NCBI RefSeq assembly: GCF_009734385.1
Contig: NZ_CP046452.1
Location: 2,108,001-2,172,000 of the forward strand
Direction of reading: 5' to 3'
DNA length: 64,000 nt
Source: Corynebacterium kalinowskii
GTDB lineage: Bacteria; Actinomycetota; Actinomycetes; Mycobacteriales; Mycobacteriaceae
The notes under the pieces were generated by a model, which was not told the DNA's origin, did not search any database, and saw only the letters and a program-made list of their open reading frames with translations. Position 1 is the stretch's first letter. The number at the start of each line of letters is the position of its first letter. Shown one piece after another: positions 41,235-50,334 of the stretch. The position numbers and the translations under genes were made by a program.

Positions 41235-43484
41235 TTAGGTGGCCTTCTTTAGGTATGTCGCGGTGGTTGTGTCTGTGTTCACCATATCCTTTGGTGCGCC
41301 TTCGAAGACGATGCGACCACCATCGTGGCCAGCGCTCGGGCCAATATCAATGATGTGGTCTGCCGCTGCCATGACGGCCAGGTTGTGCTCGATGGCGATG
41401 ACGGTTCGGCCGTCGTCCACCAAGTCGTGCATCATATTGATGAGCGTTTGAGTGTCTGCGAGGTGCAGGCCAGAGGTGGGCTCGTCCAAGACGATGATTG
41501 GAGCCTTTTCCGTCATCCGAGCTGCGAGTTTGAGTCGTTGACGTTCTCCACCAGACAGGGTTGTCAATGGTTGACCGAGCTTAATGTAGGGCAGACCCAC
41601 ATTTATGAGGCGCTTCAAGACCTTGTTGATCTCACCGGTCTTAAATACCTTCACCGCCTGACCGACGGACATGTCGAGCACTTCGGAAATGTCCTTGCCC
41701 TCCACCTTGTATTGCAGCACCTCATCCTTGAAGCGCTTGCCACCACACTCCTCACAGGTGGTGGCCACTCCCGCCGTGAAACTGAGGTCCACGTAGACAA
41801 CGCCGAGCCCCTTACACGTCGGGCACGCACCGTCGGAATTGGAAGAAAACAGGGCAGGCTTCACCCCGTTTTCCTTGGCAAACTTACTGCGGATCTTATC
41901 CAGGATACCCGTGTAGGTGGCCGGATTGGACCGGCGAGAACCACGGATCGCGGTTTGGTCAACCACGAGGACATCATCACGATCTTCCAGGGCCGCCGCC
42001 ACCAGTGATGACTTGCCCGATCCAGCTACACCTGTCACTGTGGTGAGTACGCCCAGCGGGAATGTCACAGTGACATCGCAAACATTGTTGCGGCTGACGC
42101 CTTCGATGGTGAGCTCGCCGGTTGGGGTGCGCGGTTCACGCAGCTCCAACTTGGTGTGCAGATACTTCGCGGTCAGTGAGTCCTCGCCCTTCAATTCCTC
42201 CGGGGTACCCATGAATACGACCTCGCCACCGTCACTGCCAGAACCGGGCCCGATGTCGATGATGTTGTCGGCAGCCAGAATGACTTCTGGCTTGTGTTCG
42301 ACTACCAGAACGGTGTTGCCTTTGTCGCGAATGTCATGGAGCAGCGAATTCATCCGCGCGATGTCGTGGGGATGCAGACCAATGGTGGGCTCGTCGAAGA
42401 CATAGGTGACGTCGGACAGCGGACTGCCCAGGTGTCGGATCATCTTCACGCGCTGCGCCTCGCCGCCAGAAAGTGTGCCTGCCTCGCGGTCGAGGGAGAG
42501 ATACCCGAGTCCGATATCCACCATGGAGGTCAGAATGCCGAGCAGATTGTCCCGCGCGGGCCCCACATCAGCCCCGAGCTTTTCGACGAACCCCACCAAG
42601 TCACCCACCTGCATGGAAGCTAGCTCGCCGATCGTTTTGCCGTTGACGGTTGCGGTACGTGCAGCTTCTTTCAAACGGGCACCCTGACAGTCCGGACACG
42701 TGCTGGTGGTGGCAATGTCAGCAACGAAATTCACAATCTGCTTCGCCTTCGGCGGCTCCGCCCGGTCGATCCAGAGTCGTCGCACGCGAGTGATCAAACC
42801 TTCGTACGAGGTGTTCTTGCCGTCCACCTTGATCTTTTGGGGCTCCGCGTACATGAGCATGTCGCGGTCCTGCTTGGAAAAGTCCTTGATGGGCTTGCCT
42901 AGGTCGAAGAGACCGGTTTCACCGTAGGTCTTCCAGTACCACTCCCCCACGTTGTGGCCCGGCGCAGTGATCGCACCGTCATTCAGAGACTTGGTTTCAT
43001 CGATGATCTTCTTCTCGTTCAGCGTGGCTGCCTGGCCGGAACCTTCACAAGTTGGGCACCACCCGTCGGGAAGATTGAATGAAAAGGCGCTGGAGGTGCC
43101 CACATGAGGCTCGCTCAGTCGGGAGAACAGCAAGCGCAAGATGGCATGGGCATCAGTAGCCGTGCCGACGGTGGAGCGGGAGTTAGCCCCCATCCGCTCT
43201 TGATCAATAATGATCGCCGGACTGAGGTTTTCTAAAGATTCCACCTCAGGACGAGGAAGGGTGGGCATGAAACCTTGAATGAAGGTGGAGTAAGTCTCGT
43301 CGATCAACCTGCGCGATTCCGCAGCGACAGTTCCGAAAACCAAGCTCGATTTGCCGGATCCGGACACACCTGTAAACACGTTGAGACGCCGTTTGGGGAT
43401 GTCAAGATCCACGTTTTTCAGGTTGTTTACTCGCGCGCCACGAACTTTGATGATGTCGTGGGTATCCGCAGGGTGCTGTGTCAT
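41235..43484 (-). CDS. UvrA-like ABC ATPase (short form)
   Basis: About 749 residues, shorter than the ~950 of housekeeping UvrA. Two Walker A sites (GVSGSGKSSLVFG; GVAGSGKSSLVAA), two signatures (LSGGEAQRVKM; LSGGERQRLKL), two Walker B sites (VFDEPTIGLHPHD; VLDEPTSGLHLADT) and CxxC zinc pairs (CPTCEGSGQ, CPDCQGA, CPTCKGLG, CEECGGK) are seen. UvrA paralogues of this type are linked to drug or damage tolerance; the true role is unknown. ATG 43484 (MTQHPADTHDIIKV) chosen over an upstream in-frame start; the ribosome binding site is weak. Confidence 0.88.
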   Translation of the reverse strand: MTQHPADTHDIIKVRGARVNNLKNVDLDIPKRRLNVFTGVSGSGKSSLVFGTVAAESRRLIDETYSTFIQGFMPTLPRPEVESLENLSPAIIIDQERMGANSRSTVGTATDAHAILRLLFSRLSEPHVGTSSAFSFNLPDGWCPTCEGSGQAATLNEKKIIDETKSLNDGAITAPGHNVGEWYWKTYGETGLFDLGKPIKDFSKQDRDMLMYAEPQKIKVDGKNTSYEGLITRVRRLWIDRAEPPKAKQIVNFVADIATTSTCPDCQGARLKEAARTATVNGKTIGELASMQVGDLVGFVEKLGADVGPARDNLLGILTSMVDIGLGYLSLDREAGTLSGGEAQRVKMIRHLGSPLSDVTYVFDEPTIGLHPHDIARMNSLLHDIRDKGNTVLVVEHKPEVILAADNIIDIGPGSGSDGGEVVFMGTPEELKGEDSLTAKYLHTKLELREPRTPTGELTIEGVSRNNVCDVTVTFPLGVLTTVTGVAGSGKSSLVAAALEDRDDVLVVDQTAIRGSRRSNPATYTGILDKIRSKFAKENGVKPALFSSNSDGACPTCKGLGVVYVDLSFTAGVATTCEECGGKRFKDEVLQYKVEGKDISEVLDMSVGQAVKVFKTGEINKVLKRLINVGLPYIKLGQPLTTLSGGERQRLKLAARMTEKAPIIVLDEPTSGLHLADTQTLINMMHDLVDDGRTVIAIEHNLAVMAAADHIIDIGPSAGHDGGRIVFEGAPKDMVNTDTTTATYLKKAT

Positions 43485-43600
43485 GTCATCAAGTTTAGGG
43501 GTGAAACCCTCAAGTGCGCCTTTACGCCCCAAAGTTGGGAGCCCCAAGCGACAAACGTTGAACAATAGCCAGAATCAATAACTTAAATTCCAGTAAGTAA

Positions 43601-43625
43601 ACCATAAGAGGAATGACACTTATGG
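43601..43625. repeat. Small inverted repeat upstream of the UvrA-like gene
   Basis: CCATAAG and CTTATGG flank a 10-base spacer. It lies in the intergenic region between divergently transcribed genes and could be an operator. Confidence 0.35.
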
Positions 43626-43689
43626 AATTTCCTATTCTCCATCAATGTGCGCGTGACCCCGCGGTCATAATTGTTATGGGCATCACGGC

Positions 43690-43860
43690 AACGCCTAGGG
43701 GGAAGGAAGATGCCACCGAAAGAAAAGGTTGCCAGCTCTACCGGCGGTGGGCGAGCTACGGGGAAGCTTAGGGGGCGTCCCTGCAGGTAGGAGCACAGAC
43801 GGCCGCGGAAGCCTCCAGGGGGTGATGAGGCTTCCGCGGCGAGGGACGGGGAGGGCCCTA
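43690..43860. promoter_or_regulatory. Structured G/C-run region before menB
   Basis: A perfect 14-bp hairpin (GCCGCGGAAGCCTC at 43802-43815 with GAGGCTTCCGCGGC at 43827-43840, loop CAGGGGGTGAT) is preceded by several more pairings (CCACCG/CGGTGG, AGCTC/GAGCT) and five G-runs. It ends 22 bp before the menB start. It could be a 5' leader of menB, or, on the minus strand, an RNA with C-rich loops. Confidence 0.5.
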
Positions 43861-43862
43861 GA

Positions 43863-44792
43863 GTGGAACACATGAATCCTTTTAAACCAGAATTGTGGCA
43901 GCCGGTCCCCGGCTTCGAAGACCTCACCGACATCACCTACCACCGCCTCATTGGGGAAACCCGAGCCGATGGCATCGTGCGCATCGCCTTCGATCGCCCT
44001 GAAGTACGCAACGCGTTCCGCCCGCATACGGTAGACGAACTCTATCGAACACTCGATCACGCGCGCCGCACCCCAGACGTGGGCACTGTGCTACTCACCG
44101 GCAACGGTCCATCCGAGAAAGACGGCGGCTGGGCATTCTGCTCGGGCGGCGACCAGCGTATCCGTGGCCGTTCAGGTTACCGATATGCAGACGGCGAGAC
44201 TGCAGAAACCGTCGACACTGCCCGTGAAAAGGTGGAAGGCGGACGCCTGCACATCCTGGAGGTCCAGCGCCTCATCCGCACCATGCCGAAGGTCGTCATC
44301 GCCGTAGTGAACGGTTGGGCTGCCGGCGGCGGACACTCACTGCACGTGGTCTGCGACCTCACCATCGCATCCCGCGAGTACGCCAAGTTCAAGCAAACTG
44401 ATGCCGATGTCGGATCCTTCGACGCCGGCTATGGCTCCGCTTACCTGGCGAAGATGGTGGGCCAAAAGTTTGCCCGCGAGATCTTTTTCCTCGGTCGCAC
44501 CTACGACGCGGAGACCATGCAGCGCATGGGCGCGGTGAACATCGTCGCCGACCACGCAGACCTAGAAGATGAAGCGATCCAGGTTGGCCGCGAGATCAAC
44601 GGCAAGTCCCCAACCGCCCAGCGCATGCTCAAGTTCGCCTTCAACCTGACCGACGACGGCCTCATGGGCCAGCAAGTGTTCGCAGGTGAAGCCACCCGCT
44701 TGGCTTACATGACCGATGAGGCCGTAGAAGGCAAGAACAGCTTCCTGGAAAAGCGCGACCCAGACTGGTCCGAATTCCCGTATTACTACTAG
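43863..44792 (+). CDS. menB: 1,4-Dihydroxy-2-naphthoyl-CoA synthase
   Basis: 309 residues, crotonase fold. Oxyanion-hole and CoA motifs GGWAFCSGGDQRIRG and VNGWAAGGGHSLHVVCDLTIAS, and KQTDADVGSFDAGYGSAYLAKMVGQKFAREIFFLGR, are typical of MenB of the bicarbonate-using type (Gly in DVGSF). GTG 43863 is preferred because GGGGAGG lies eight bases upstream; ATG 43872 is the alternative. Stop codons overlap those of the convergent transporter gene. Confidence 0.95.
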   Translation: MEHMNPFKPELWQPVPGFEDLTDITYHRLIGETRADGIVRIAFDRPEVRNAFRPHTVDELYRTLDHARRTPDVGTVLLTGNGPSEKDGGWAFCSGGDQRIRGRSGYRYADGETAETVDTAREKVEGGRLHILEVQRLIRTMPKVVIAVVNGWAAGGGHSLHVVCDLTIASREYAKFKQTDADVGSFDAGYGSAYLAKMVGQKFAREIFFLGRTYDAETMQRMGAVNIVADHADLEDEAIQVGREINGKSPTAQRMLKFAFNLTDDGLMGQQVFAGEATRLAYMTDEAVEGKNSFLEKRDPDWSEFPYYY

Positions 44793-46090
44793 CCCTTCCC
44801 GACCAGGTCGCGCGGGATCTGGTCGGCGGGCTCGATCTGCTCGAGTTCGAGGTGCCCGTCGTCGATAAGCTCCTGCGTGACCTCGCTGGCGATGGACTCC
44901 TCAAGCTGAGTGTCCGATGCCGGGGAAGCCGCCACCTCTGCCCGCAGTTTGCGCTCGTGACGCTTGGTGAACACGGCCCTAGGGTGCAACTTGCGCACGA
45001 GCAGCTCGCGAATGGTCTCGCGGCGTTCGATTTCGGCGGTGATGCGCGAACGACCGCGGGCGTATGCGCTGAGCAATGCGACGATCAGAATCAGCCCGAC
45101 ATAGCCGAGCAGCGGATACAGCACAGACACCAGTGCCTTGAATCCGACGAAGCTGAGGACGAATCCAACCAGGCACATCGCCACGTACACGGTGCGGAAG
45201 CGCGCGGGCTTGTCGACGGTCATTCGGCGCGACATCGAGTAGAACATACCGATCGCGGTGTTGTAGATCATCATGAAAATGACCACTGCCATCAAGTTTC
45301 CGAGCACAGGATTAGCCTCATTCACCAGTGCAAGAGTCGGCATGTCTTGCTCTCCCACTACCGGCAGTGCCACCCACAGAGAAACGACCAGGCCCACCAG
45401 TAGGAATCCGAAAAGGATGCCGCCGATCAGTCCGCCCCAACCGGCGGCGCGGGTGTCGTGGTGCGAACCGCCGATCACGATACTCATCGATGCCGCAACG
45501 ATCACATTGAATCCCAGGTAGTTCAGGCTGGAGATCCACCAGTTCGGCAGGCCGGTCTGCACTTGCTCAGCGTATGGCTGAAGGTTGCCAAGGTCCGAGG
45601 GCGCCTGGCGAACCGCGATGACCATCGCCATGATGAGGAACACAGCAATCACTGGGGTGGCCGCGCCGATCACTGTGCTGACCTTATCTATGTCGAGGAA
45701 ACCCGTGGCGATCACGAGGACCAGCATGATGAGCGCACCGATCCATGTCGGCAAGCCGAACTGCTGCTCCAAGTTGGCACCAGCACCCGCAAACATGACA
45801 AAACCAACGGCAAACAACGTTGCCATGATGCCGTAGTCAATGACCCGGGCAACGATCGGATGAGAGACCTTGTTGAACACAGCGGTGTGCTCGTTGGCCA
45901 GGAAGTACGACCCGAATCGAAGCACAATCATGCCGGTAATACCAAAGGTAATGCCAGTCAGAGCAGCGCCCAAGATTCCCCACGGACCAAAAGCGACAAA
46001 GAACTGCAGAGCCTCCTGGCCCGAAGCGAAACCGGCGCCGACCACGACGCCGACAAATGCCATAGCAATATTTATGGACTTTTTTAACAC
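44789..46090 (-). CDS. YkvI-like membrane transporter
   Basis: 433 residues with about ten membrane helices and a cytosolic, charged C-terminal tail of about 80 residues. The start INIAMAFVGVVVGAGFASGQEALQFFVAFGPWG is the YkvI/APC-like pattern with a broken first helix (GAGFASGQE). Substrate unknown. Confidence 0.82.
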   Translation of the reverse strand: MLKKSINIAMAFVGVVVGAGFASGQEALQFFVAFGPWGILGAALTGITFGITGMIVLRFGSYFLANEHTAVFNKVSHPIVARVIDYGIMATLFAVGFVMFAGAGANLEQQFGLPTWIGALIMLVLVIATGFLDIDKVSTVIGAATPVIAVFLIMAMVIAVRQAPSDLGNLQPYAEQVQTGLPNWWISSLNYLGFNVIVAASMSIVIGGSHHDTRAAGWGGLIGGILFGFLLVGLVVSLWVALPVVGEQDMPTLALVNEANPVLGNLMAVVIFMMIYNTAIGMFYSMSRRMTVDKPARFRTVYVAMCLVGFVLSFVGFKALVSVLYPLLGYVGLILIVALLSAYARGRSRITAEIERRETIRELLVRKLHPRAVFTKRHERKLRAEVAASPASDTQLEESIASEVTQELIDDGHLELEQIEPADQIPRDLVGKG

Positions 46091-46297
46091 AACGAATCCT
46101 TTGCTTGTAAGTAAGTCCAGATTAAGCTATTCATAAGTTTTGCTTTGTAACGATTTGGTCGCGCACCTGGGCTTTCCTACGACATAGAAAGGAATACCAT
46201 GGGCTGCAAACCTGCGATCCGTATGCACTTATAGGTTAATTTCGGAACTGTTATCAAATAGTGACCGACAATTCGGGGCACACTACACTGGTAAGCC

Positions 46298-47425
46298 GTG
46301 AGCAACCTGATTCTCGAACCACTCGTCGTACCCTCCGGCGACCCCGTCAGCATTCTCGACGACCTCGAGGCAGCCATCTCTGGCACCCGATCGCTACTCC
46401 CGCTGCCTGAAAAGGATCAGTCCCGGGCGGCCACCCTTCGGGCGTCGCAAAGCGTGGGTGAACCGTGCGACGCCGCACTGGTCATGGCAACCTCCGGCAG
46501 CACCGGTACACCCAAAGGCGCGCTCCTCACTCCCGTCAACCTCGTCAGTTCCGCGGATGCCACGCACCAATTCCTCGGCGGGCCTGGCCAATGGCACCTC
46601 GCGCTGCCCGCGCACCACATTGCCGGAATCCAGGTGCTGGTGCGCAGCCTCCTCGCGGGAATCGACCCGACCTTCCAGGACGTGAGCGGCGGATTTTCCG
46701 TGGCCGACTTCGCCACTGCCGCCACGGAGCTCGCCACCACCGGCGACCGCACCTACACCTCCCTGGTGCCCAACCAGCTGATCAAGGCGATGGAAACCCT
46801 CCAAGGCATCGAAGCACTGCGGCTTTTCGACGCCATCCTCGTCGGTGGCGCGCCCCTGACGCGAGACACCCTACGGGCCGCGCGTGAACTTGGGATCAAC
46901 GTAGTCACTACTTATGGTTCCTCCGAAACCGCTGGTGGTTGCGTCTACAACGGTCGGGCGATCCCCGGCGCGCGCGTGCGGGTTGTTGGCGAGCGGATCC
47001 ACCTCGGCGGGCCGATGATTGCAGCTGGATATCGCAATATGCCTGATCATGAGGCGTTTGCCGAGCCTGGTTGGTTTGCCACCTCCGACGCGGGATCGTT
47101 GACCGATGGGGTCTTGCAGGTGAGGGGTCGGCTCGACAACGTGATCATCACTGGCGGGCTTAAAATCCAGCCCGAAGTGGTCGAACAAGCGCTGCTGAAT
47201 GTTTCCGGTGTGACGGGCGCATGCGTGGTCGGTGTTTCCGATCCTCGCCTGGGGCAGCGCATCGTCGCAGCATATACGGGGTCAGTTTCACCAGGCGAGG
47301 TCGTTGAAGGACTCGACGACCTCGCGCGTTGGCAACTGCCGAAGGAACTGCGGCACGTGGAGGCGCTGCCACTCACTGGACCAGGGAAAGTGGACCGGGT
47401 GAAGGTCTCGAAGCTATTTCAGTAG
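46298..47425 (+). CDS. menE: o-Succinylbenzoate-CoA ligase
   Basis: 375 residues, adenylate-forming enzyme of the short actinobacterial MenE type. Phosphate loop MATSGSTGTPKGALLT, TTYGSSETAGGCVYNG, and GRLDNVIITGGLKIQPEVVE; the final catalytic Lys is in LTGPGKVDRVKV. Starts at GTG 46298. Activates OSB for MenB. Confidence 0.94.
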   Translation: MSNLILEPLVVPSGDPVSILDDLEAAISGTRSLLPLPEKDQSRAATLRASQSVGEPCDAALVMATSGSTGTPKGALLTPVNLVSSADATHQFLGGPGQWHLALPAHHIAGIQVLVRSLLAGIDPTFQDVSGGFSVADFATAATELATTGDRTYTSLVPNQLIKAMETLQGIEALRLFDAILVGGAPLTRDTLRAARELGINVVTTYGSSETAGGCVYNGRAIPGARVRVVGERIHLGGPMIAAGYRNMPDHEAFAEPGWFATSDAGSLTDGVLQVRGRLDNVIITGGLKIQPEVVEQALLNVSGVTGACVVGVSDPRLGQRIVAAYTGSVSPGEVVEGLDDLARWQLPKELRHVEALPLTGPGKVDRVKVSKLFQ

Positions 47426-47534
47426 AGGGGTGCGGGCTCCCTCGGTAGCTTTTTTACATTGCTGGAAACTTTTCAACCAAAAGCACCACTGCTATCTGGG
47501 GTTTTGCTTGAAATCCCGGTAGCTCCGGACGCCG

Positions 47535-48404
47535 CTAGTCCTCAACTCGGGAGGACTCGAGCAACAGCTGCAGATCCTCTTCCGTATACACCTTGCGGAT
47601 CTGCTCGTCGTTGCCACCCATCAGGGTATTGCCCACAACGAGGGCGCCGACCTGCGTCGATGGGATGACGGCGAAGTGGCGCGGCTGCGAGTACACCTGA
47701 CGAATCGGATGCTGGGAACGTAGCGCACAGGCATGGAGCCACACGTCATCGGCGCGTGGGGTGAGCTGCATAAAGATGTCGCCTTGGGAGACCACGTACT
47801 CGATGAATCCGGGTGGATACAGCACACCCGAGACACCGGTGGCGAAGTGCAAATAGGAAGCTTGGCAGGTGTCGGCGGCGGTCCATTTGGCGTAGGAGAG
47901 CATTTTGCCGTCGCGAAGCTCGATTCGGTGCGCGCGGTATGCGATGACGACATCGCTACGCAGATCGCCGATAAACAGCAGGTTCTGGAGGAACCACTCG
48001 GGGTAGATCATGTCATCATCGATGGTGGCGACACGCTTGCTGGTGCCCGCGAGCTCGCGGAATTGACCCCAGTATTTCGTGTGCGGGCCGTAGCGGCCAT
48101 CGGAGCAGCGCACTTGCAGGCCGCGCTTGATGAGGCGTTTGAGGGTGTCCGGGTACTCGGAGTTGAAGTCGGGCTCGTCGAGCCACAGCACGATCGGCGC
48201 CTTCACGTAGCCACGCGCGATGGACTCGAGGGTCAGGTACACCTTGGTCAGGCGACGGCCATGCGTGGTCAGCGAGATGATCACATCGCCGTCAGCGGGG
48301 ATACCCGTGCGGGAGACCCGGTTGGCGATCCACAGCGGAATAATGCGAAAGCAGGTGAGAAAGAAGCTGGCGATCTGCCCGAGGACATACCCGATCCACA
48401 TCAT
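47535..48404 (-). CDS. Membrane-associated GT-A type glycosyltransferase
   Basis: 289 residues. An N-terminal hydrophobic helix (IGYVLGQIASFFLTCFRIIPLWIANRV) precedes a GT-A-like domain: VIISLTTHGRRLTKVYLTLESIA, then the likely metal/nucleotide-binding RVATIDDDMIYPEWFLQNL, and PRADDVWLHACALRS. No specific substrate can be named. Located between menE and menA but on the opposite strand. Confidence 0.72.
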   Translation of the reverse strand: MMWIGYVLGQIASFFLTCFRIIPLWIANRVSRTGIPADGDVIISLTTHGRRLTKVYLTLESIARGYVKAPIVLWLDEPDFNSEYPDTLKRLIKRGLQVRCSDGRYGPHTKYWGQFRELAGTSKRVATIDDDMIYPEWFLQNLLFIGDLRSDVVIAYRAHRIELRDGKMLSYAKWTAADTCQASYLHFATGVSGVLYPPGFIEYVVSQGDIFMQLTPRADDVWLHACALRSQHPIRQVYSQPRHFAVIPSTQVGALVVGNTLMGGNDEQIRKVYTEEDLQLLLESSRVED

Positions 48405-48502
48405 CGCTAACGTTCACTCTCGCTTCCATAGGTTTTAGGGATTTCTACACACACTACCGCCCCTGTGAGCGAGGCGTGAGGCCAGAGTGCACAATAGTAG
48501 CT

Positions 48503-49381
48503 ATGTCTCAAGCTACTGTCGCTGATTGGTGGGAAGCAGCCCGCCCCCACACCTGGGCAAATGCCTTCGCTCCCGTTATTGCTGGTTCCGGCGTTGCCGC
48601 GTTCCATTCGGGCTTCAGTTGGTGGCGTGCTCTCCTGGCAGCCGGAGTGGCATGGGCGCTGATCATCGGCGTGAACTACGCCAACGATTACTCTGACGGC
48701 GTCAAAGGCACCGACGCCGATCGTACCGGCCCGCTGCGTTTGACTGGCTCCGGGCTCGCGGCACCTGCGGCTGTGAAGCGCGCGGCGTTCATTGCCTTCG
48801 GGGTTGCTGGAGTATTCGGCATCGCCCTGTCTTTGGCCTCTTACTGGTGGCTGATCCTGGTCGGCATCGTCTGCATCCTGGCCGCCTGGTTCTACACCGG
48901 CGGATCAAACCCCTATGGCTACCGTGGGCTCGGCGAAGTCGCTGTCTTCACCTTCTTTGGCTTGGTCGCGGTGTGCGGCACGGAGCTGACCCAAACCGGC
49001 AGGTTTTCCTGGGCGGGCTTTGCGACGGCCGTCGCTGTCGGGTCCGTCTCCGCTGCCGTCAACTTGGCGAATAATCTCCGCGACATTCCCTCAGATACTG
49101 AGGCTGGGAAGATCACACTGGCAGTGCGGTTGGGCGACTCTGGGACCCGCACGTTGTGGCTGCTTTTGACGAGCGTGCCGCTCGTCGTGTCTGTCTTGCT
49201 GGCCTTTTTCTGCACGCCATGGGCGTTGCTGGGATTGTTGGCAGTCGTGTTGCTGCTCCCCGCTTCCCGACCAATCACCTCGGGCGCTGTCGGACCTGCG
49301 TTGATCCCCGTCCTGGGTCTTACCGGTCGGGCGATGCTGGCGTGGGCGGTGCTTACTGCTGGCGCGCTAGCGTTCGGCTAG
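48503..49381 (+). CDS. menA: 1,4-Dihydroxy-2-naphthoate polyprenyltransferase
   Basis: 292 residues, UbiA fold with about eight membrane helices. First Asp motif NYANDYSDGVKGTDADR and second NLANNLRDIPSDTEAGK are intact. Joins DHNA with the polyprenyl tail. ATG 48503 (MSQATVADWWEAARPHTW) selected as the family start; the longer frame lacks support. Confidence 0.95.
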   Translation: MSQATVADWWEAARPHTWANAFAPVIAGSGVAAFHSGFSWWRALLAAGVAWALIIGVNYANDYSDGVKGTDADRTGPLRLTGSGLAAPAAVKRAAFIAFGVAGVFGIALSLASYWWLILVGIVCILAAWFYTGGSNPYGYRGLGEVAVFTFFGLVAVCGTELTQTGRFSWAGFATAVAVGSVSAAVNLANNLRDIPSDTEAGKITLAVRLGDSGTRTLWLLLTSVPLVVSVLLAFFCTPWALLGLLAVVLLLPASRPITSGAVGPALIPVLGLTGRAMLAWAVLTAGALAFG

Positions 49382-49684
49382 TTCCTTCTTTACCCATTCC
49401 TTGTGAGCCTTGCGCTGAGCATCCCATTCGGCCAGCTCTTCGTTCACCTTCAGTCGCAGTCCCTTGAACAGGAACATCGATAGCGGGAACGCGACCAACA
49501 GTGCCAGAAGCGAGGAAATGAGCAGGGGAACTGGCGCTCCGATGAGGATTGCAGCAGACTGAATAATAATGGTGAGCACGACAAAGATAGCGAGTCGCGC
49601 AAGCCCGTAAAGTGCGATGTCTCGCCACGCCCTGTTTCGCAGGGACTTATCGAGGATCGGTTCTTGATTCACAACCTTGACCAT
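49367..49684 (-). CDS. DUF4229 membrane protein
   Basis: 105 residues with two membrane helices (YGLARLAIFVVLTIIIQ; VPLLISSLLALLVAFPLSMFLF) and a charged tail (KVNEELAEWDAQRKAHKEWVKKEL), matching DUF4229. Function unknown. Overlaps menA at its 3' end by 15 bp, tail to tail. Confidence 0.8.
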   Translation of the reverse strand: MVKVVNQEPILDKSLRNRAWRDIALYGLARLAIFVVLTIIIQSAAILIGAPVPLLISSLLALLVAFPLSMFLFKGLRLKVNEELAEWDAQRKAHKEWVKKELAER

Positions 49685-49711
49685 ACTAGAGGCACACGAG
49701 GGAGTTATCCG

Positions 49712-49927
49712 ATGGGACGACTGTTACTACTTCTGCTGATCATCGCGGCGATCGTCCTGCTGTGGAAGGCATTCGCCCCACAATCGCTTGGCGGAGCTCC
49801 GCGCCCTCAGCGCCAGCAGCCACCGATGATCAAGGGGCCTGACGACGACGAAGACTTTCTTTGGCAACTGGAAAAGGAACGGTTTAAGAAACGGCGCGAA
49901 GAGGAGCGTCGAAAAGAGCAGGAATAG
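49712..49927 (+). CDS. Small membrane-anchored basic protein
   Basis: 71 residues: one N-terminal membrane helix (LLLLLLIIAAIVLLWKAF), then a Pro/Gln linker and a charged helix (LEKERFKKRREEERRKEQE). GAGGGAG precedes ATG 49712. Unknown; probably a cytosolic charged tail. Confidence 0.6.
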   Translation: MGRLLLLLLIIAAIVLLWKAFAPQSLGGAPRPQRQQPPMIKGPDDDEDFLWQLEKERFKKRREEERRKEQE

Positions 49928-49969
49928 CAGCATTGCGTCGCCACTTGACGCACGGCGTATTATCGAATT

Positions 49970-50326
49970 ATGACTTCACTGGCACCTACTACTAGTCCAC
50001 TCGACGTGGCCCAAAACCCCGGCCCTTGGCGACCAGTGTCAGACAACCCCGACTTCGACCACATCGTCGGCGTGTTCAAAGCACTTGCTGACCCAACCCG
50101 CCTGCGCCTGCTCCACCTCGTGGCACAAAAGGGTTGCGAGGATGTCTGCGGACTCGAACTCGCTGAAGCTCTGGGCGTTTCTGCGCCAACCGTCACGCAC
50201 CACATGAAGAAGCTCATCGCGATGAACCTGGTCAAGCGCGAGCAGCGTGGCAAGTGGGCCTACTACTCCGTCAACGAGCGGCTGTTTACCTGCATCGAGA
50301 CGCTCGCGTCCGACATTATTAAGTAG
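49970..50326 (+). CDS. ArsR/SmtB family transcriptional regulator
   Basis: 118 residues. Winged helix with FKALADPTRLRLLHLVAQKGCEDVCGLELAEALGVSAPTVTHHMKKLIAMNLVKREQRGKWAYYSVNERLF. Two cysteines (KGCEDVCG) sit at the alpha-3 position where ArsR-type metal or arsenite sites occur, but the classical ELCVCDL box is not kept. The regulated gene is not evident. Confidence 0.88.
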   Translation: MTSLAPTTSPLDVAQNPGPWRPVSDNPDFDHIVGVFKALADPTRLRLLHLVAQKGCEDVCGLELAEALGVSAPTVTHHMKKLIAMNLVKREQRGKWAYYSVNERLFTCIETLASDIIK

Positions 50327-50334
50327 GGGCAGGC

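Noticed and set aside
43690..43860. Assignment of the menB leader to 6C RNA, RNase P RNA or a known riboswitch
   Set aside because: C- or G-run loops resemble 6C in general style only; RNase P, cobalamin, c-di-GMP and other core motifs were looked for by eye and not found. Left as an unclassified structured region.
47426..47534. Possible third copy of the 105-bp MITE-like element after menE
   Set aside because: Only short stretches such as TTTACATTGCTGG resemble the ends; no pair of terminal repeats at the right distance.
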